From contig JAGTWJ010000002.1 in the NCBI GenBank assembly GCA_020064725.1, forward strand, positions 3,782,001 to 3,846,000: a DNA stretch of 64,000 bases, in the 5' to 3' direction. The notes beneath the pieces were generated by a model. It was not told the DNA's origin. It saw only the letters and a list, made by a program, of their open reading frames with translations, and searched no databases. Position numbers and translations under genes: made by a program. Numbering within the stretch: position 1 is the first letter of the stretch; each line of letters opens with the position of its first letter. This DNA is from Drechslerella dactyloides. Lineage: Eukaryota > Ascomycota > Orbiliomycetes > Orbiliales > Orbiliaceae. This document shows, in pieces, positions 11,274-21,135 of this stretch.

Positions 11274-12971
11274 ATGGATATCAACAGCGGGTTCGCGAAC
11301 GCCATGAAGACCTTCTGGCATGCCATGACCTCTGACGACCGGCATGCCACATTCAACTCCCCTTACCGAGCCGCCTCGTCCTATCCCGGCGTGGGTCGGA
11401 ACCCAGAACTCTCGTCGGTATCCTCCTCGCGGATAGACGGTGCGCCTTATCAAGATGAACTAGGACACCCGGCCTCGAGGTCGTCAACCCACCTGGCGTC
11501 CTCCGCTGCCGACGGCCACGATATGTACAGCCCCAGATCCGGCAACGGGCCGCTGAGTCCGTCGTCGCCGTACTCTCCCGGCTCGAGGTCTAGCACTACC
11601 AACCGGCCGAAGGACGTTTCTGCGATAACCGGAATCCCGCTGCAGGAGTTCAATGCCGACGGATCGCCGCCGCCGCCGCCTGTTGCTCATTCCTGGAGAA
11701 GAATCGACAGATGGGCCGAGGACAACTACCCGGAACTTTACGACCAACTCTGCGAGGGTTCCACGATCAATGACATCAATGAGCTGGAGCACGATTTGGA
11801 CTGCTCGTTACCAATGGACGTTCGGGAGTCTCTGCAGCTACACGATGGACAGGAGAGAGGCGGAACGCCTACGGGTATAATATTTGGCGCCATGTTGATG
11901 GATTGTGAGGAAATCCTGGACGAGTGGAAGCAATGGCAAGTCGTGAGAGCAGAGTATCTTCAGAAGCAAGCCACAATCGCCAATGGGATGGCGGCCGCCA
12001 GGTCACAGGCTGGACCGTCTAGCGGGCCTTCCAGTCCGCGTGGGGGAGCGCCTCCTCCGAATGGAAGCACACTCAACAAGGCAGTTTTGATGGCGCGACA
12101 GGACTCGCAGCCGGAGGGCGCGGTTCAAAAGGTCTATTGTCACCCGGGATGGATTCCCCTGGTACGCGACTGGGGTGGGAACAACATCGGTATAGATCTG
12201 GCGCCGGGACCAGCAGGGAAGTGGGGTCAGGTCATCATGTTTGGTCGAGATTACGACTGCAAGTACGTTGTCGCGAAGTCCTGGGCATCATTTCTCGCCA
12301 CCGTCGCCGACGATCTGGACGGGAACAACTGGTATGTCGAGGAGGAAAGCGGCGAGCTCAAGCTCCGCGAGCTGAAGACGACGAAGGTTGAACCTGGGTA
12401 TTTCGATATTCTAAGACTACGGACGGACAAGAAGTACGGAAGAAAGATCCCACCACATATGAGGAGACGGCCGGGACCGCCGCCCCATGTCGCCACCACC
12501 GGCAACGGGCCAGTTGGACCGCGTCCAGGACCTGGCACCATTTCGCCAAGTTCGCCCATGATTGGCCTATCACCGATCATCCGACCTGACGGCAGCCGGG
12601 AACCGATGCCATCGAAATCACTTTCTCCCATTCACGCCCCCAAGGCTGTCCGGCCGATAGGAAGAGCTCTTGACGACATGCCATCATCAGCGACCGCTTC
12701 CTCAAACCCTGGAACACCAGTCATCCTAACACCTTCGCGGACAAGCCTGCAGTCTACAAGAAGTACAGAGACGCCTCCGCCGCTGATCATCGACAACAAT
12801 GCGGCGAAGAAGAAGGACGACCTCGAGGACTTGTCGGACCTGATAAGCACACCCACAACATCAAAGTCGGTAGATGGCGAGAAGATGAGCCCCGGCGGAA
12901 AAGAGCCGATCAAAGAAGTAGACTCCCTGGCGGAAACATTGGAAGACGTCGATCTGGGCAAAGGCAAATAA
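11274..12971 (+). CDS. KNR4: KNR4/SMI1 homologue, cell-wall and glucan synthesis regulator
   Basis: Single-exon gene of 565 residues. Homologues coordinate cell-wall (beta-1,3-glucan) synthesis with the cell-integrity kinase pathway and cell cycle. The first 130 residues are Ser/Pro-rich and look disordered after a short conserved start (MDINSGFANAMKTFWHAMTS). The SMI1/KNR4 domain runs from about 135 (HSWRRIDRWAEDNYPELYD) to about 395, with GIIFGAMLMDCEEILDEWKQW, HPGWIPLVRDWGGNNIGIDL, and the WASFLATVADDLD block. The remaining 170 residues are Pro/Ser/Thr-rich with SP and TP sites, suggesting phosphorylation; that is inference. The start is the first ATG after the pyrimidine-rich leader. An intronless reading with flanking low-complexity tails is normal for this family in filamentous fungi. 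Confidence 0.94.
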   Translation: MDINSGFANAMKTFWHAMTSDDRHATFNSPYRAASSYPGVGRNPELSSVSSSRIDGAPYQDELGHPASRSSTHLASSAADGHDMYSPRSGNGPLSPSSPYSPGSRSSTTNRPKDVSAITGIPLQEFNADGSPPPPPVAHSWRRIDRWAEDNYPELYDQLCEGSTINDINELEHDLDCSLPMDVRESLQLHDGQERGGTPTGIIFGAMLMDCEEILDEWKQWQVVRAEYLQKQATIANGMAAARSQAGPSSGPSSPRGGAPPPNGSTLNKAVLMARQDSQPEGAVQKVYCHPGWIPLVRDWGGNNIGIDLAPGPAGKWGQVIMFGRDYDCKYVVAKSWASFLATVADDLDGNNWYVEEESGELKLRELKTTKVEPGYFDILRLRTDKKYGRKIPPHMRRRPGPPPHVATTGNGPVGPRPGPGTISPSSPMIGLSPIIRPDGSREPMPSKSLSPIHAPKAVRPIGRALDDMPSSATASSNPGTPVILTPSRTSLQSTRSTETPPPLIIDNNAAKKKDDLEDLSDLISTPTTSKSVDGEKMSPGGKEPIKEVDSLAETLEDVDLGKGK

Positions 12972-14777
12972 ATCGATACAAAAAAACAAAATACATCCTG
13001 CTTTAGCCCTGCCATTTTCCCCATGCCGCTTCGCACCCTCATCACGAATATATGCCGTCCCCACATCACGTCAAGTTCTACTACTCCTACTACTACTTTT
13101 TTGCGAGTCGGCTCAGCGATTGCCCGGTAATACAGTGTTAGCGTCCTCTACCAGTTCACTTGTTTGCGAATCGAACCAAAAAATCATCAACCATCATCAT
13201 CTCATAACTGTATTAATGAAAAGAACAAACCATTGATGCCTAGCTGCTGGTGCACACATGAGGATGCATGGGTTTCGAGGGAGGTGATGTTGTGTTCTAC
13301 CTTCCTGCGGTTTTTTCTGTGTCTATCTACCTTTACTCTTACTTTTTTTCCTTCTTTGTGTTTTATTGTGGCATCCTCCGACTTGTCGAGAAGGGTGGTT
13401 TTATTCTTCCCTTTTTTTATCCCTCTTACTATTCTCCTTTTTCGATTCATTCGTCGTGTACGTTACATAAATTCAGACATTTTAATCGGATACCTTTGCG
13501 TAATGCTTTTTGCTCTGCCCTTTTTCTACTTTTCACTGCCGAACTTCCGTTTCTCTCTGTTCTGTTTCGTTTAGGACGGTACCATATGCATATATGACGG
13601 AATTGAATATCTTCTTCTGTGGTGCATGATCGATCGATAAATTTATATTGTAGAGGTGGGGTCTGTCCTGCATGCTCGCGCGGCGTGAGCTTACGAGTCC
13701 AATATTCCTATAGGATTTCGTCTTCAAGCAAGAACTCGTATGTTTTTTAATGCACATATATATGTGCCCCTCGGTTGCGCTTTTGTCAGAAACGTCCGAT
13801 ACCCTTGGACTTGTGTAACACCACACGCATAATAAACTTATTCAACTGGACTTCCTCCGGTGTGGATTGCCGCTCGCGGACCCGTTATTCTTCATTAGTT
13901 ACGATATATTCGTGATTAAATCCTAGGGTCTTGAAAGTAGAAATATCCATTATAGCGAGCAAGTTGTTCCGCGAGACAAGCGCATAAAGCATGACCGAGA
14001 ATTTAGAAACTAATTACATGTATTAACTTGACTACCAACAGGCAAGCAAGCTTAAGCTGCGGCTTTCGTATTTTGAGACACTGACTCGTTAGTTAATTAG
14101 CCGCTATTCGATTTGCGACGTCTATATCACTCTGTAGTATTGATGTCATATGATGCCAGATGTCTAACCTGGCTGCCATGCACAGACTTATAGCAGACTG
14201 TCTTTCAGGCTCACGAATAAAACGTACATTGATATTATGTTAATCTGAGATCGATATAGACAAGCCAGCCATATAGATTGACGGCGATGACAAGAGTAGC
14301 TGGTCGGACCGCCCGGCTATTACAACTGACATATGTGATATAATAATATAGAGATACTAACGCGGATGCACACCCGTGTCCGGTTCGAGTATATGGACCC
14401 CGCGGTCCGGTATGCGGGACCGTTTCTCTCCGCTTATCGTCGCGGGGTTTGTAGAAGGATGATTTCCCTTGGCGTGCAGCTGGCTTTTGCTGGGCGTTCG
14501 ACACGTGTATCAAGACATATAGCGGCTGGCATTTGAGGCTATACTATGATGAAGGGGAATGTGGTTGATGCATGTATTACAATTTTGTCTGTACCTGGTA
14601 AGACTGTAGTTCCGAGATCAGTAGTCTCGGGAAAATCAAGCCTCCACCCGGGCCCTTGAAGTCAGTCTCGGTTGACTCGTGCGCACATAATAATAATTTG
14701 TGTTGTCGCTATCAAAAATCCAACAGAGGGGTTTATCAAAGTTTGTAACCTCCTTCCCGGAGCCAAAATCGTTGTCA
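12972..14777. other. Intergenic, KNR4 3' side to tRNA
   Basis: About 1.8 kb, increasingly AT-rich. The first 600 bases are T-rich and probably hold the KNR4 3' untranslated region. Small open frames on both strands have no recognisable content. A perfect 6-base inverted repeat (CCGAGA at 14612, TCTCGG at 14625) could form a small hairpin but has no U-tract and no known role. It marks the left side of the accessory block. Confidence 0.5.
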
Positions 14778-14869
14778 GCTGCTATGGTCTAACGGTATGA
14801 TGCTCGTTTCCCATCGGAGAAAATCCGGTATTATCTGCGGGCGACGCGGGTTCGACTCCCGCTGGCAGC
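14778..14869 (+). tRNA. tRNA-Gly(CCC) with a 22-base intron
   Basis: Cloverleaf read directly. Acceptor stem GCTGCTA (14778-14784) pairs with TGGCAGC (14863-14869) with one G-T pair, followed by discriminator A at 14870. The A box TGGTCTAACGG is at 14785-14795. The anticodon stem CTCGT (14803-14807) pairs with GCGGG (14837-14841) using two wobbles; the loop places CCC at 14810-14812. Between positions 37 and 38 lies an extra segment, 14814-14835, the canonical place for a nuclear tRNA intron; it contains its own CGGA/TCCG stem. The T arm GCGGG-TTCGACT-CCCGC (14846-14862) holds the B box. The alternative reading of the loop as TCC would still be glycine but pairs worse. Discovery of this tRNA also explains a spurious antisense reading frame there. 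Confidence 0.88.
14814..14835 (+). other. tRNA-Gly intron
   Basis: Twenty-two bases between A37 and T38 of the tRNA. They include CGGA (14815-14818) and TCCG (14824-14827), which can pair around a five-base loop. Removal restores a 7-base anticodon loop. Confidence 0.8.
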
Positions 14870-14870
14870 A

Positions 14871-15680
14871 AGTTATATCTTTTGCTTTTTGAGTCTCCAA
14901 CTCATTTTTTGCCTTTGGGACTTCTCCGCGCGCTGGAAGTGCGGATAGGAAAGCTACGCATGTTGAGAATGTAGGACCGGGGAATCGCTCAAGACCTAGG
15001 CCCACTTGAGTAGGTAGCGTATTAGTTTGCGCGCCTTGATCGCTTACAGTCATGCAACTACTTCAGAAGTATTCAAACACACATCATAAGTAAGGCTATC
15101 GATAGCTATCGTCGCACCCAGACCGAAGTCGACCGTTTTGTATATTGTTTAGTTTTAATACCATCATCTCAGAAGAACGTGCTTGGTGCGCACGTTTTCT
15201 GATTTCTGCTTACATCTCATAATTCTTTAGTTACACTAGATCCATGGACATCAACGCATATTCTCTGGACCTGGGTACTTCAACTAAAGGATACGGATGT
15301 ATCATGAGCTTGGCAAGTCTCGGTGAAAGGCTGAAGGAAAGATACTTTTGGGGATTTGCAAAACAGTCAGCCCCATCGAGTTTGCGGTTAGGATGCATAC
15401 AAGGTATGCACGTCAACGTGTCTCCATTGGAGAGAGTATAATGATGAGGGAAAGTATCAGGCTGTGATATTTGCGCAGGTCCAGAATTTAGACCATCTTT
15501 TTCTTTAAGATATTTCTGCGGGGTTGTTCAGTCACAATAGCTGAGTTGCGAATATATACGGACGGTTTGAACCCAAACGCAAGCTAGGCTGGACGAATAT
15601 CCGCATATCCACACCTTTACATTACGCATCACTTTTCTCTGCGAGTCTACAAAATGGTAGTTCTATGATCATTTGCCAGA
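14871..15680. other. Intergenic, tRNA to NLR gene
   Basis: About 0.8 kb of AT-rich sequence, presumably with the promoter of the NLR-type gene. Open frames are short (for example 15244-15441) and lack recognisable content. No transposon ends or target-site duplications were recognised. Confidence 0.5.
14880..14890 (+). terminator. RNA polymerase III terminator T-runs
   Basis: TTTT (14880-14883) and TTTTT (14886-14890) begin ten bases after the tRNA discriminator base, as expected for Pol III termination. Confidence 0.8.
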
Positions 15681-18600
15681 ATGTCAAATCCTACAAGCTA
15701 CACCGTTGGTTGGATCTGCGCGCTGAAAGAAGAGTTCGTTGCCGCGATAAGCTTTCTTGACGAGCGCCATGCCGATCTTGAGGAGATAGCTGCAGGTGAC
15801 AGCAACAGCTACCAATTGGGCCGAATGCATGATCACAATGTCGTTATCGCGCTTTTTCCGAAAGGGGGGAAAGGTTTATCTCTCGCAACGGCTGTTATCA
15901 AGGACATGTTGCGAAGCTTCGATAACATCAGAATATGTCTGATGGTTGGTATCGGCGGTGGTGTCCCGACACTCCATGACATCCGTCTTGGCGACATTGT
16001 TGTGAGCACTCCTGGCAAAAAACATGGTGGTGTACTCCAGTATGATGTTGGTAGCAAAAGACAAGGTCAAGATCTCGAATGGGACGGTTACCTGGACCAA
16101 CCACTCCTCCTCCTTCGGAGCACGGCAGCTAAGCTTGAGGGCCTGTATGACATAGATGGGCATCAGCTTGAAAAGATGGTTGAGAATAGTATTCTTCGGC
16201 ATCCGAACTTGGTCAGCTACGGGCGACCCGACCCTGAGAGCGACAGATTATACATACCGAAATTCACCCACAAGTCGGATGTACCCGGAAGTTGTTCAAT
16301 CATTTGTGGTAGTGACCAAACGGCCATGGTGTCACGGCCTGAGCGAAATGCCCACAATGTGCATGTTCACTACGGCCTGATAGCCTCCGGAAACCAGGTC
16401 ATCAGGGATGCTATCTTTCGAGATAGACTGGGAGGGGAAAAGGACGTTCTTTGTTTCGAAATGGAGGCAGCAGGGCTGATGGAACAATTTCCTTGTCTTA
16501 TCATTCGTGGTATCAGCGATTACTGCGATTCTCATAAGAATGATACCTGGAAAAAATATGCTGCAATGACAGCAGCGGCATATGCTAGGGATCTCCTTCG
16601 CAACATCCCCCCAACTAAGGTGGAAAATCAGGTCAAACTTACTGAGATTCTTGGAATTCTCTCTTCGCGTTAGTCACCGCGTTTGTACGCTATATATAAG
16701 AATATCTGCTGATAAAATCCAAGTCGAGGAAAGCTTTAAGGAAATATCCACTTCTACTTCAGCTACCTGCACGGCGGTAAAACAAATCGAGATAGACAAA
16801 TGGCTGTCGCCTCCAGATCCCTCTATAGATTACAACATAGCCTTGGAAAAACATCATACTGGGACATGTGAATGGTTCCTGAGAAGCCTAGCCTTTGCTA
16901 ATTGGAAGACGACAAAGAATTCGTTTCTATATATTACTGGTGCTACAGGAAGCGGCAAGACTATTCTGTGTTCCGCCATCATCTACGACCTCCAGAATGA
17001 CGCAAATTGCCAGCAGCTTCTGTACTTCTACTTTAGCTATCAGGGAGAACACAAACAGACAACTGAGCATTTGGTCCGTTCGTTAATCAGTCAGCTTTCT
17101 TTGAGTGATGCAGAAGCCTTGCAGGTACTTGACGCTCTCTATAGCTCTTGCAGGAAAGGCCGCTCCCAGCCAACATATAAACAACTTTGCATAGCTTTGT
17201 TTTCCATGCTGGAACAGTCTCGAGACGTTTGCACTTGGATCGTTCTAGATGCAATAAATGAATGCAGGGATCCGGAGGGGGAGAGAAAATTATTACTACT
17301 GGTAGAGGGACTCCTAAAGCCACGATTAGGGGTTCGCCTCCTCCTGACAGGCCAGCCAGGCGCAAATATCAATCTCGAAGCAGCAACATTTGCCCACAGA
17401 GATAATATAATTTCACTCAGCAATAGCAACGTTGCCAACGATGTTCGCACATTTATTGCGGCAACCGTTAAAAATAGCCCTGGTTTCAGTAGGTGGGAGC
17501 AGTCTCCGGCTGTCCGGAAAGAGATTGAGAACGAGCTGTCAAAGAAAGCGGATACAATGTATGTGAATTTGATTTTCTGAGCTGTCTCTTCTTTTGATCC
17601 TTTAAGCCGAAATATTTGTCCCCGATTGATGAATACTAAGATCACCAGGTTTCGGTGGGCTGCTCTTCAACTCCCGTCGCTGGAAGATTGCCTTGATTTG
17701 GCCTCTTTGCGGCGTACTCTGGCAGCACTACCCGAAGGCCTAAACAAAACCTATGCCGAAATCCTGAACCGCGTTCCTAAACATCGAAAGCCTAATCTTA
17801 CAAGAATTCTTCAATTTCTAACGTATTCTGACCGGGCATTGACATTCAGCGAAATTGTGGACGCAATGGCGGTACAGGTCGAAGGGGCCGATTACTTCAA
17901 TACAGAATACAGAATGCCGAACCCTCGCGAGATTCTGGGGTACTGCCCCGGTATAGTGATTACGGTATCTCGAGGAGGGCACCTCAAAGATGACGGCAGA
18001 GGCTATAAAAACGAAGCGCTTCAGCTAGCACACTCGTCCGTCAGAGAATATCTAATGGACGCTCAGCTCACAGCAGATACCTCGCTCGATGTTGGCTTAA
18101 GGCAGTCACTTCAAGATGTCAATGCCAAATCGATAATTGCACAAGTATGCCTTGCATATTTACTGTATTTAAACTTCGACCTTACGACAGAAGAGCTTAT
18201 CAAAGAATTCCCATTTGTGCAATACTCCTCGAGGTACTGGATGGCCTTCGCCAAGGAAGCCTGGGGCGAGAGCGAAACTTTGAAAACTCTCATTGAACGG
18301 CTTTTCTGCGACACTCACAGCTCATTCAAAAACTGCTACAAGCTCCATCTTCCTGACCGACCCTGGTTAACTGAACAAGAAATCAAAGTAATCAAGATGG
18401 CCCCACCTTTATACTATGCATCGCTTGGAGGCTTTGTCGACATAGTGGAGTTGCTAATCGTCAACGGTGCGGATGTCAACGGCCAAGGCGGATACTACGG
18501 CAATGCACTTTGCGCTGCAATGGAGAGTGGTCAAGACCAGATTGTTGAGTTGCTTTTGAGAAATGATGCAGACGCGAATAGGCAATCTGACGATTGTGAG

Positions 18601-19764
18601 ACCGCACTCTGTATAGCGTCCCGCAACGGTCAGAGCAGGACTGTCAGCCTGTTGTTAGAGAGTGGTGCTCAAATTAACATGCAACATGGCCACTACGGGA
18701 GCGCGCTCTGTGCTGCAGCTTGTAGTGGTCAACTCAAGATAGTCCAACAGTTGTTGGAAAGTGGTGCTGAGGTTAACGCGCAAAGTGGAGATTATGGAAG
18801 TGCGCTTCGCGCGGCAGAAGAAAACGGCCACGGGGAAATTGCTGAATTGCTGTGTATCCATGGGGCCGACCACACCTACTACGCTTCTGACGAAAATGAC
18901 AGAACAACCTTATCTGAAGATGGTTGGTACGAAGACCTGAATCCGGATAGGAATGCGGAAAGTGTATACATACACGAACTCCCTTCGCCTTTTAAATCTG
19001 TTAGCGCCGAGCTCAAGATGTTTACAACAGAGACAGACTACCATCGCAAAGTGCTGCTTAAGGCATTGGAACACAATGACGTGGAAGTCGTCGAACTATC
19101 GCAGCAGCAAGATGCGGACATCGAGCTCGGGGTCCTCGATGAAGACTGCGCGAATGCACTTTGTGATGCACTCGATAGGCGCCAGAGCAATATTGTCAAG
19201 ATGCTACTACGAAGCAGCGTCAACGTTCTACGTGAAGATTATGGCGATGCGCTCTATAAAGCATCACGAGAGGGCCAAGACGAGATACTCGAACTACTAC
19301 TAGAAAAAGACATCAAATATGAGCTTCATTACAAATACTACATCGATGCATTTGGCGCTGCAATACTTAACTGCTGCGCAGATACTGCCAGCTCGCTCTT
19401 TGAGGCCGGTGGGATCTTTACACGGTTAGGACTTTTAGGTTTATCAGAAACGGACCGCAACCACGACAGGGTTCTCGAGGCCTTACTAACCATCATTAGA
19501 GCCGACCTTACACCTGACGTCGATGGTATAGCGCACCACTCCAATAATCATAATCATAATCATACAATACTGCCGACTTTGGTGGCCAGTTCGGGTAGTG
19601 CGCAGAGAGGTCCCTCCGAAGAGATCTGCCTTGTTGAAATGAGCCAACCTGATACCGGGAATGAAGTCGCATGCACAAAATTCGAGGACGACCTCAACCC
19701 AAGTCCAGACGATGGCGCCGATAAACATGGGCTGCGACAGAAGTCACTCGTGAAGGAACGGTAG
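15681..19764 (+). CDS. NLR-type receptor: nucleoside phosphorylase-like, NACHT and ankyrin domains
   Basis: Large STAND-class protein of the fungal NLR kind, a group linked to non-self recognition and regulated cell death. Exons 15681-16668, 16724-17558 and 17649-19764 give 1312 residues. Residues 8-310 form a PNP_UDP domain: GIGGGVP at 90-96, EMEAAGLM at 261-268, RGISDYCDSHKND at 276-288. A linker helix leads to NACHT: P-loop GATGSGKT at about 402-409, Walker B IVLDAINEC near 501-509, LRLLLTGQPG-like sensor segment, and the ALPEGLNKTYAEIL helical part. Ankyrin repeats start near residue 859 (four to five good ones, with GADVN-type turns), then weaker ones to about 1180. A His/Asn run (NNHNHNHNH) and an acidic tail end the frame. 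Intron 1 (55 bases, GTTAGT, branch CTGAT) and intron 2 (90 bases) restore frame. The C-terminus is uncertain, because a coding-like segment continues in another frame just downstream. Role is inferred from domain order only. Confidence 0.85.
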
Positions 19765-20489
19765 AATCAAACATTACGATTTACAAGGTTGTCAACCAGC
19801 TACTACAAGAGCGCATCATTTTCGCCCGTTTTGACGATCTTACAATGTTTCTGCTCGAAGCCGTGACCGAAGAATATTATCAAGTGTTCTGGTTTCTGAT
19901 AGAAAACGGTGTCAGTGCTGAAAGCGTACTCAGCGAAACGATATCAGCAAACAACGGGGGTACCTCTACGACCACGCGATCCTTTGCAGTCGGCGCCAAA
20001 ATCTCCTGGGCACCCCTCTGCGACCCGAATATCGATTTCACGGGATTTCTGGAACGACAGATAGCCTTACACAACATGAATGCTCACACCTACATAAATG
20101 GCAAGAGGGTCCACGGAAATTGGAACCCAGATATGGTTAGGAAGACTCATTCCACAAGGCAGACTAAACTTTACCCAGCGAACGGCAAGACGACAAATAG
20201 AGTTGATTTTTTTTGAACGGCTCTGTGATAATGGCCACGGCATATACACCGGTCTGAGGTTTGCGATACTTCTACAAACTGGGATCCAGGACTAGTCGGT
20301 TTCGGAAGGCATCTGTGGTCGTTCCGATTTCAATCATTATCTTGGTATAGAGAGCCCGAAGCTAGGCTGAGAGATATACCACAATATATCCAAGAGCACC
20401 CGGGCCCCGCTCAGGGATCTATCCGTTGTCCAATTAACATTCCATCTTTGACATGCATACTGACCAGTCCACAACCTTGTATCTATTAA
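19725..20489 (+). pseudogene. Frame-broken coding remnant behind the NLR gene
   Basis: Coding-like sequence in three pieces. Piece 1 is open in the third frame from 19725 to 20216 and overlaps the last 40 bases of the NLR frame; it reads like structured protein (IIFARFDDLTMFLLEAV, EEYYQVFWFLIENG). Piece 2 takes over in the first frame across an eight-T run (20208-20215) and runs to a TAG at 20293; removing one T would join the two. Piece 3 begins near 20301 back in the third frame (FGRHLWSFRFQSLSWYREPE) and ends at TAA 20487-20489. The pieces have no stop codons inside and a biased, protein-like composition. I do not recognise the family. It may be the decayed C-terminus of the NLR gene, a separate pseudogene, or a spliced gene with introns I could not place. 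Confidence 0.55.
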
Positions 20490-21135
20490 TTCAAGTTATG
20501 TTTTTCTCTACTTTACTCGTTGTCATATATTTTCTAATTTGTTAGGATGCTTTAGTATGCGTGTAAGATATAGCCTATACACGGGTACTTACTAAGTGCT
20601 CATATACGGGTCCATTTGGCGGATACTAAGAAAGATACTTGGGAATATTGTAACTAAATCCCCATCACAGTCTAATAATTTGATGCTTGACGTCGTGACG
20701 CATTTGTAACAAGGAACAAAATTCTATTGAGTTATTTCAAAGCTTCTCGTTGGAAACTAATTATCTGCATTGCCAAGTCGACTAGTCAAGGGACACGTCA
20801 AGTAAATACTAAATTAAATATACGACTTGATGCTGCTTTAAAAAGGTAGGACGTATCTCAACGCGACCGATACTACAGTCTCATTGCATGCTAGACTACC
20901 CAACGCGTCAACAACGTGCAAAGAAATGAAGAGTGCTTGTTCCATATACAATCAACTTGTAATTTGATATACAGTCAGCTTGTTCGATATACATACAATT
21001 TCGGGCTGGTCTGATTTATACCGTAATATGTACATCGAAAAGGCAATGTATAAATTGAACTTTTGTTACCCCATCCTCCATCGGATAATTTCGATGCAGG
21101 TCGAAATCTACCTGGCAGACACCATGATCCGTTCA
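20490..21135. other. AT-rich intergenic, right side of the accessory block
   Basis: About 0.65 kb of AT-rich sequence between the frame-broken remnant and the 3' end of ADE5,7. No open frame, RNA gene or repeat with support was seen. Confidence 0.5.

Noticed and set aside
10607..11335. Plus-strand open frames overlapping the KNR4 start
   Set aside because: Products are repeat translations (poly-Pro, SESESE) in a frame different from KNR4; read as leader sequence.
14612..14630. Short inverted repeat CCGAGA/TCTCGG
   Set aside because: A six-base stem occurs often by chance and there is no U-tract, conserved context or gene end nearby.
14775..15053. Minus-strand 92-residue open frame
   Set aside because: Its C-terminal half is the antisense translation of the tRNA-Gly gene, a well-known source of false fungal proteins.
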